In this document: positions 56,769 through 64,000 of the stretch, piece after piece | Layout: the number at the start of each line of letters is the position of its first letter | Numbering within the stretch: the first letter of the stretch is position 1 | Source: Agroathelia rolfsii | Lineage: Eukaryota; Basidiomycota; Agaricomycetes; Amylocorticiales; Amylocorticiaceae | NCBI GenBank assembly: GCA_018343915.1 | Contig: JABRWF010000006.1 | Location: forward strand, 806,001 to 870,000 | Direction of reading: 5' to 3' | Length of the DNA: 64,000 nucleotides | Program-made: the position numbers and the translations under genes | Notes under the pieces: model-generated | What the model saw: the letters and a program-made list of their open reading frames with translations, nothing else | Database searches by the model: none | What the model was told of the DNA's origin: nothing

Positions 56769-59700
56769 ATGGAGAATCACGTCTTTGGATCTCTAGCCCA
56801 GCTGCGAATTCTCTTGTTACCTGTCGGCCCCATATCCAAGGCCGCGTTCGATAACTATGCTGGCGACATTCGCTCCTTCGAGGAGATCCGTCTCTCTGAT
56901 ATTCCTGCAGATACTAAAGATGAGAAAGGTATGTGATATGGGATCGATTAACGCATAGTTGCTAACTTGTGTATGTAGTGCGCTTCATGCCTAGACCTCT
57001 GCAAACGGGCTCCATCCATCTTAGTTTCACATCGCGTCCACCCCCAGAAAGCCATTCTAGTATGGCACTTTTCCGACCTTCCCACTTCCCTCTGGGTGTC
57101 ATTGGCGTAGCGTCGTGTGATCATGCGGAATCACTTTCATCCGTAGCCGCCCAGTTTAACGCATCAATGCGTCGTTTATTCCCCCAAGGGTCAACATTCC
57201 CTCTGGCTAAAAGCTGTTTTGTATTTGAAGATGATGCCTCCAATACCAATCTTAATCTTGGGGATACATACCCTGGTCTTGTTATTATCCCTAGCATCAT
57301 GGGAAACAAAAAGCTTTACATAGGAACTCTGCTAGCAGATTTGTGCTCGCAGATTATCGGAGAATTTGGACAGCTGGTTCGCACCATCTTTGGTGCTCCT
57401 TCATCGTATCTGACTAAAGCATTAAAGAACAGACACATACACTTGAATCCCCACTCGGAAATGAATATCTCAACGCGTCTTTGTTCCCAACCCTTCCACC
57501 CTTATCCGAGATACCGCCCTCTCTCGAGCAAATATCCAATGACTCCATATCATCCTTGCCTTCAACAAGTAGCCAGCCCGAATTGGGAAGGCTCACGAAA
57601 TCACCTCCGCCCAAGCGTACGTCAACTGTTATGGGATATAACCCTTCGCCACCTCCTAGCCGACAATCCACCCTTGGTGTCCCGAATGTAACCAAGAAGC
57701 GTCAGAGTGGTATTGGCGTTGCGTCATCTCCGGGTCGGCTGTTCAAAGTCACTGCAGATTTATATCTCCTAGCAGGGCGAACGGAGGACGCATCTATATG
57801 GTATTCGTGTTTGCTTTCCAGCCCTCACTGAAGAAACTAACTGATTGTAGGTACTCGGAAGCACTTGCTACGTTGAAGGCTCCTATTGACTCTGTTTGGC
57901 ATGCATCTGTGCTGGAAGGTCTTGCTACCGTTACAGTCATTGAGGCTTGCTCATCGGGTCATGGTTTAGTACGTTTAATCGCGACATGTGTGCTTCATAC
58001 TAATCCTCATTATATCTTAGAACACGTCTAATACTACATCAACGTATCCTTGGCACGGTATCGCAGAAAGATTAAATCAAGCCACAGCTATTTATTTCAA
58101 AGCATCCCCCACTTCGGAAGAACACTCACATGAACAATACACCCTTCTTTCTTATCTTTATTCCTCTTGTGTTCTACGACATACTTCCTTGCTCTTCTCT
58201 ATATGGTCTGCTAAAGGCTGGGGTCCTTTGGCATTCACAACCATGTTTGCCTCCAGCTTGACCTCTCAACTACCTTCTACCCTTGTCTTCGATAAGACCG
58301 CGGACTCTTCATTGCAGCTGGAGCGGCTCTCTTCGCTCTCAGGCATTCCCCGCTCAGCGATCGCGACGACACTGGCACAGGCACATGGCCCATGGCTACT
58401 TCACATTGGACCAGGCGAGCGCATCTCCATCTTGGAGGCGCTCGCTAGCCTATATGGATTTATCGGATATCAGCGCAAGGAAGCATACATTTTGCGGGAA
58501 GTTGTAGGTTGCATCATGGACCTTATAGCTGTCTCCCGCGAAGAAGAGGCGGCGTTTCGGCGCTCCTCTAATCCAATATCGCCAAATTCCTCCGGGTTGG
58601 CTATCCAGGGCATCCCGACACCAAATGGCATCAAGGAGTCTGTAGGCATTCGTCAGAATGAAAGTAAAGCGGGCAACGAGAGTATCCTGCGATTGCTCAA
58701 ACATATATGCAGAGTCTTGGGTGTCGATCTTGAGCTGGTCAAGCTTGTTGATATGCGCTCGGATGGAAAGCCACAGCGAAACTCGTTAAACGGAGAGCCG
58801 TTGGAGGATGATGCTTCCACTTTAACGCGCTTCGGATGGCCGGAGCTCAAAGTTGGTGTTGTTCGTGAGGCCCTGTTTGTTGCAGAAGCACTACCAGGTA
58901 GTGTAATACGTATAATGGCAATTAATGCATTATCTAATTCTTTCTCAAGATTATCCTGCTGTGGCTCAGTTTTCGCTTTCTGCTTTACGTGCACTGCGCC
59001 CCCAGCTTTCCGATCAAGATCAGTACACCTTCTATGAAATCGCTGATCGAGCCTTGAAAACATCCAAACGGAGGGGAAGCAACCGCTCTGTTGAGTTTTG
59101 GTCCGATCAGCCGGTCTTCAATATTGAAGTACAGCCGTAAGCCACCGTTATCCGCTCCGGGAATCTCGATAACTCAAATTTAATTTGCAGGCTTCCGTTC
59201 ATTCGGATGCCGATGGAAAAACCAATATCCGTGCTGACCCCACGAGAGAATGATCACTTGCCTATTATTACCGGAGCGAAGGATCCTTTCCTGTACAATC
59301 CCAGGAAAGGGCCGGGTGGAAAGGTGAAAATAACCTGCACACAACGAACTTGAAGCGACTGGAGCTGAATTAATATATCGTTACAGGCTAAAGTTCTCGT
59401 AGTCCAAAACGAACCTCTAGAGTTCACGATAACATTACAGAATATATATGGCTTCGGCCTTGAACTGCAGACCCTGGCGTTAAGGTAGGCGGCGTTGGAA
59501 TGTTCTATGCTAAAACTTATACCATGTATTTCAAGCACCTCTGGAGTGCCTTTCGAGTCCAAGCCTACATTCTTGATGATCCCACCACGCTCAAATCACA
59601 GCGTTACTGTGATCGGACGTCCTTTGCAGTCCGGCACGCTCATCGTCCGCGGATGCATCGTCCAAGCTCCAGGCGGTGCACCACAAGAATTTGGTTTGCC

Positions 59701-61571
59701 TATATATAGCGAAGAGGACGAAGTCAAGGCATCCAGAAGGCGGAGCGCTATCCTTGGTGAACTGGGAAGATCCAAGCGTTCAGGGCTTTTATCGAGCTTA
59801 TGGAAGAAAGGGGATAAACGGACCAGTGCAGGTCAATCTGTCAAGGATGGCTCGTTGGGGCATCCGCTGGAATTGCAGGTGGTTCCTGAACAGCCCTTGC
59901 TGAGGATACGGAGGACATCGTTAACCCATGGTGCTGTTATGCTTTACGAGGGGGAGATGTATGTATTTTCTTCCGGTGTATCTATATCTGTAATAACGGA
60001 ATTATCACTCAGATCCACCATTCGTCTTACTCTTGAGAACGTTTCGTCACTTCCTATTGATTTCCTGCGGATATCATTTGATGATTCAACAATTGGACCT
60101 GCTCAGCAAGCCTTGCAGGACGGCGATTTGCCTGTTTTTGATGTCTACGAAACCGAGTATGATCTCATTCATCGCAGAGCGTTCACTTGGCGCGGTCAAG
60201 ACGATTTCAAGGAGCTGCGACCGGGAGCAAAGACTGTGGTGAACCTTACATGTCTGGGCAAATCTAACTGGTAATCCTTGTTCAAAAGCACACGAACTCT
60301 GCTTTCATTTTCTCATTCACTCTCTTCCTCTAGCACTTCAGGAACAATACACCTGTCATACTCTTATGTACATAGACCAAAGGCTTCTTTGGATGCACCT
60401 CCCAGCGTCTTCCACACAAGACAGCTAGATTATTCCGTTCTTGTCACGGTTTATCAGATGCTGGAGTGCTTAAACATGGATATACTGCCTTTCAGTGGTA
60501 ATGAAGATCGACCCAGTGGGATAGACTCCCGGGATACAGCGCTCCAAGTCGGAAGTGAGCCTGGCTGGTGTCTTTTCACCATAGATGTGCGCAATGTGTA
60601 CGGAATCCCATTCGATGTGACATTTGAACGTGTACAAGATGGTAAAGGCCTTATGCTTGACGACAAGCGTATGCACTGTTGATGATGTTGCGCTTAGATC
60701 TTCCGCCTATATCGACTACGCTAACCATTGCTCCCGGTTCAACTTCACGGTATGTTATGTACTCCGAGATCTGTCTCCATTGTTGACCGAATTTCAGTGT
60801 CGTCTTACCCATCAAGCAATTCCTATTACCAGAAGACGAAATTTCGAAACCGATACCAACCCTGACTGATCGGCAATTTGTCGTAGACAAAACGGGCCTC
60901 AGTTCGTCTCAAGAACAGGCTCAGAGGGAGTTGTTCTGGTATCGTGAAACGTTGTTCAAGTGTATCCATGGTCGATGGAAGGAGGTGATTTTTCAGTTTC
61001 ATTGAGAAATGGAGAAATCCGACTGACCTTACCTGCTTTCCGCCAGAGTGAAGGAACACGCACCGGAGACTTGAATCTGAGGCGGCAACGCCTATCTTGG
61101 CCCATGTTGGAGGCTCTTAAGACAGAAAAGGCCAGACTGCAGCTATCTTTGGCGTCTTACGACGAAACAGGAGAGGAGAAAACCCTGGATCAAAAAGCTG
61201 GCAAATTCTTCCCCTCACCTAGCGAGTTCATCTACTTGAGGACCAAAGTGACTAATATGTCATGTGAGAGTCTTATCTTCTGTACTCCTCATTCTCCATC
61301 CTAACGTATACAAATAGCTTCCCCACTTCTATTTACCTTGGACATAACTTTGGAGCCCGCAGACCATATCATTTACGAGGGTGTTTTGGTCGATATGCCT
61401 ATAGGTCATCTCGAAGCGGGCGAATCAGGCATAGTTGAGACGGGTATCTGCTTCTTGGCTCGCGGAAGATACGAGGCCAAAGCTACTGCTCGCGCTCTTA
61501 GAGAAGTTGGTGGTACAATAGCTTCTGGGAAAGGTAGCTTGATCGCGGTTGTCGAAGATAGTCACTCATGA
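56769..61571 (+). CDS. TRS120: TRAPPII complex subunit Trs120 (TRAPPC9-like)
   Basis: Trs120 is a TRAPPII-specific subunit acting on Rab/Ypt GTPases in late Golgi and endosomal traffic. The start MENHVFGSLAQLRILLLPVG, PISKAAFDNYAGDIRSFEEI and RLSDIPAD is the conserved N-terminus. Then come RFMPRPLQTGSIHLSFTSRP and FRPSHFPLGVIGVASCD. A phase-0 intron ending at 57432, with a CTGAC branch site, joins to HTLESPLGNEYLNASLFPTL. Helical repeats follow (YRQKEAYILREVVGCIMDLI type), and later beta-sandwich regions (GKAKVLVVQNEPLEFTITL; GRPLQSGTLIVRGCIVQAPG). The end is GKGSLIAVVEDSHS and TGA 61569-61571. Length and order fit the family. Several short introns in the second half are approximate. Confidence 0.85.
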
Positions 61572-61769
61572 TAATAATTGATGCCTTTGTTGTTTGTTAC
61601 TTGAGCAAGTTAGAACTGTGACTTAGCTGTATGTTATTATGTAATATCAACACTGAGCTGCCGCTGTGGCTGTGGGCTTGTGACGCACTTGTCGCTACTG
61701 CGCCTAAGCTCATACAACTCCGGCCTCAAGACTTCTCTAACACTTAGCCAACTCACTAGCAAATTCAAG

Positions 61770-62351
61770 ATGGCTGCCGGTCTTAAGAGTGTGTTGAATA
61801 GGTTAAATCTCACGACAATCTCTGACTCCCTCATAGCTGTCATCCTGTTATCCTTTGTGCTGGCTGTTGGCTTCCTCCTCATCATCCTCTCGTGCGCCCT
61901 TTGGCAGAACTGGCTACCCCTTCTCGTTGGTGCGCAGCTTTCACCTCTAGATGCTCCTTCCACTTGCTGACCCGTGGCTCTAATGCATCCAGCCCTCACA
62001 TTTGTCCTTGCGCCATTGCCAAACGCACTCTTCTCGCATTGCGGCAGAGATGATTTCTCAACCTCTAGTTACGAGGGAAATCCCGCTGTGGACCTCGGCC
62101 GATTCATTACTTCGTGTGTTGTCGTAACTGGGTTCGCTCTTCCTATCGTGCTTGCACATGCGGAAGTCATACGTGTACCAGCAAGTATTATGTCCATCAT
62201 TGGCGGAGGGTATGTTCCACATCTTGCATGTTGTCTGTCGCAATGAGTGTCTCACAGCCGTCGTGTTTGACTTTGACTCCGCAGGCTTGTATATGGTACT
62301 ATTCTTGCGTACACTGCCACGTTTAGGCAAGATGAATCCGAGTTCGATTAA
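61770..62351 (+). CDS. VPS55: Endosomal membrane protein Vps55 (LEPROT/OB-RGRP family)
   Basis: Vps55 works with Vps68 in traffic from endosome to vacuole. Three exons (61770-61929, 61993-62209, 62285-62351) give 147 residues with four hydrophobic segments. Key matches: VGFLLIILSCALWQNWLPLL, then ALTFVLAPLPNALFSHCG, NPAVDLGRFITSCVVVTGFA, LPIVLAHAEVIRVPASIMSI, and GGGLVYGTILAYTATFRQDE. The start MAAGLKSVLNRLNLTTISD precedes the first membrane segment. Lies about 200 bp downstream of TRS120 on the same strand. No lesion. Confidence 0.93.
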
Positions 62352-63049
62352 TCTTTTATTTTGTTTTCGACGTATATGTTACGTATCACTGGACGATGGT
62401 GTAATATAATGATTTTGATGTACAGATATGTCGGAAGGCCGTAATTGAACACTTCTGACTCTTAAAGGTGCCATAAAACAATGATTATACTTGAGGTGCG
62501 TATTACTGGAAATTCCGACACTTCAAGCACATTCTACCTCGCAGATCTCCTTACTTACCGTCCATAAACGTAGCGATTATTTTAGCCACTAAATTCAACC
62601 TTAATACCTCTGAAGGCGAAATTTTCGGAAGTAAAGCGGAGTGGCCTCTGATAATAACATAAGATGCGCTCGTAGTGTAATGTGCTAGCAAGAGACTGGG
62701 ATTATCATGATACACCCTCGTATCCATGAGCCATGAGGCGGTAAACCATTCTACGAGCTTATCAATCGTCACATGAGAGACACTGCCGATAAATTTATGA
62801 CACATGTTACCATGAATACGTTTCAAACAGTCGAGCGGTTTAGTTTTGCACTTTTCCCGCGAAGTTATTTCATCTAAGGAAGACTTGGAGTCAACGTATA
62901 CGCTTTCTATTGTCCTATGTACGCAAGCTCCTGATTATTCCATCACTAAGGAACCTTCCATGATTTATTATCATAGTTAAACTGTTCCGAACGAGTTTCG
63001 TCATCAAGAAGACAACCACCATCGACACCTCTCATCTGGTACTATGGTA
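62352..63049. other. Intergenic, no supported gene
   Basis: About 700 bp. A 91-codon minus-strand frame (62551-62826, MKRIHGNMCHKFIGSVSHVT) has no recognised family and is not called. Confidence 0.4.
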
Positions 63050-63082
63050 AGCATCATCTGGGCTAGCGGCGGAGCTGCCTCC

Positions 63083-63296
63083 ACATGCTCTTATCACTTG
63101 CACCGATCGGCTCTTGGGGTTAACCGTATTCTACATGTCTCTTTACCACTACTCCATCACAAATCAAACGCAAGGTGGCGATGGAAGTGTAGCCGACGAG
63201 AGTCCTCGCTCTTTTGGTCTATTCTCAAGGGAGAATAACCCGCTAGCTGACCAAACCGGCCAAGAGCTCGGTTCTCGTTTTCTCGATTTCCTATAA
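63083..63296 (+). CDS. Possible small protein gene, structure unclear
   Basis: An open frame ending at TAA 63294-63296 encodes LTVFYMSLYHYSITNQTQGG, DESPRSFGLFSRENNPLAD and QTGQELGSRFLDFL. The charged end looks protein-like, and a hydrophobic helix could precede it. Upstream, either an ATG within about 63,044-63,090 is joined by a very short intron, or an ATG at 63,087 joins by GTTAAC to CGCAAG. Neither start is convincing. No family recognised. Could be chance. Confidence 0.2.
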
Positions 63297-64000
63297 CCGC
63301 CGGCCAACCCGGCTCGCGATTTACGAGCGACCAGCCTACTAGGTCTTCCCACCAATTTGGATTGAGCGGACTCCAAGTGTACCCAATAAAGTGTGAAGAT
63401 CTGGGTTGGATTGATGCCTCTCAAAAATATGGAGACTGCCCCACCTGATTTCAAAATGTTCTTATTGAGTAAATACATCCATGTGATATTCTTTTGTCAC
63501 CTTCTATCAATATACATATAATGCGAGTCTCTCCAGATAAACTTCACTTCTGCCAACATACAAGCATGTGGCGTGATTTTTCGATGCGGATGATTTGTCA
63601 TAGCCTTGTTCGAATAGCCATTGGAAATGATTTAAGATCTTGGCTGTGTATATGGGGCGGAATCAACGTTGATTTCAATACACCGGACATATCCGCTTGT
63701 AATTCAAGTCTTGTGTGTGAATCTTAGGTGGGTAGATGGATAAAGCTATTTACAAGACCTAGAAAAAAACTTCCTGGTTGAATTATGTATTTATGTATTA
63801 TATTTATACATAGTGATATAGGTACTTTGCTTACTGCATGCTATTGTGGGTGTCCAGGGCTAACACAAGAGTATCTTTCCCACATAAGGTTAAAATAGCT
63901 CAGCGTGACATAACGGGGAATGATACAATAATGTAACGACAAATATTTGACAGCATCTTCTCTTCTGTCGTGAATTCTCGACAAGTCGAAAAGCACTTCT
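63297..64000. other. Window end, no gene recognised
   Basis: About 700 bp, increasingly AT-rich toward the edge. A 77-codon plus-strand frame near 63500 has no family features. Confidence 0.4.

Noticed and set aside
57406..57480. Apparent frameshift in TRS120
   Set aside because: A 55-bp phase-0 intron starting GTTCGC and ending AACAG, with a CTGAC branch site, restores frame and gives the conserved ESPLGNEYLNASLFP.
62551..62826. 91-codon minus-strand frame
   Set aside because: No family, no neighbours joining by splicing, AT-rich context.

Overview
The window looks like nuclear DNA of a filamentous basidiomycete, most likely an agaricomycete. The evidence is many short introns of about 45-100 bp, short intergenic spaces, fungal core genes (RIB4, SRP40, TRS120, VPS55, a QDE-1-type RNA-dependent RNA polymerase), and an expanded family of DUF6534-type membrane proteins, which is a basidiomycete feature. 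A Rhizoctonia/Ceratobasidium-like source is a guess I cannot test here.

The window splits into two parts. Bases 1 to about 28,600 are accessory in character: low gene density, decayed genes, repeats and paralogues. This part holds at least seven copies of one multi-pass membrane protein family. Copies A (cut by the window edge), C, D and E are on the + strand and G on the - strand, and these read as intact. Copies B and F are pseudogenes. An orphan 5' flank and an orphan last exon of the same family lie nearby, so the array has grown and decayed by local duplication and deletion. Set among them are a single-exon mitochondrial TPR protein, a cytochrome P450, a truncated epoxide hydrolase pseudogene, a decayed unknown acidic gene, and a possible two-exon secreted peptide gene with a Lys-Arg site. 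Two related families of noncoding repeats are also present.

Bases of about 29,000 to 62,400 are dense conserved housekeeping DNA. In order: lumazine synthase (-), SRP40/Nopp140-like protein (+), alpha/beta hydrolase (+), tRNA(Ile)-lysidine synthase-like protein (-), YTH-domain m6A reader (+), RNA-dependent RNA polymerase (+), TAF13-like TFIID subunit (-), DUF4211 protein (-), a very large scaffold-like protein with two C1-like zinc fingers (+), DPM2 (-, three exons), TRS120 (+) and VPS55 (+). Several pairs share short divergent promoters. The last 1.6 kb holds only a doubtful small ORF.

The genes do not form one pathway. Functional themes are RNA biology (SRP40, lysidine synthase, YTH, RdRP), transcription (TAF13), and the secretory/endosomal system (DPM2, TRS120, VPS55). 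The most interesting unexplained feature is the array of seven-segment membrane proteins together with a candidate short secreted peptide inside it. Exon borders were deduced by eye from splice signals, reading frame and agreement between paralogues, and should be treated as proposals.
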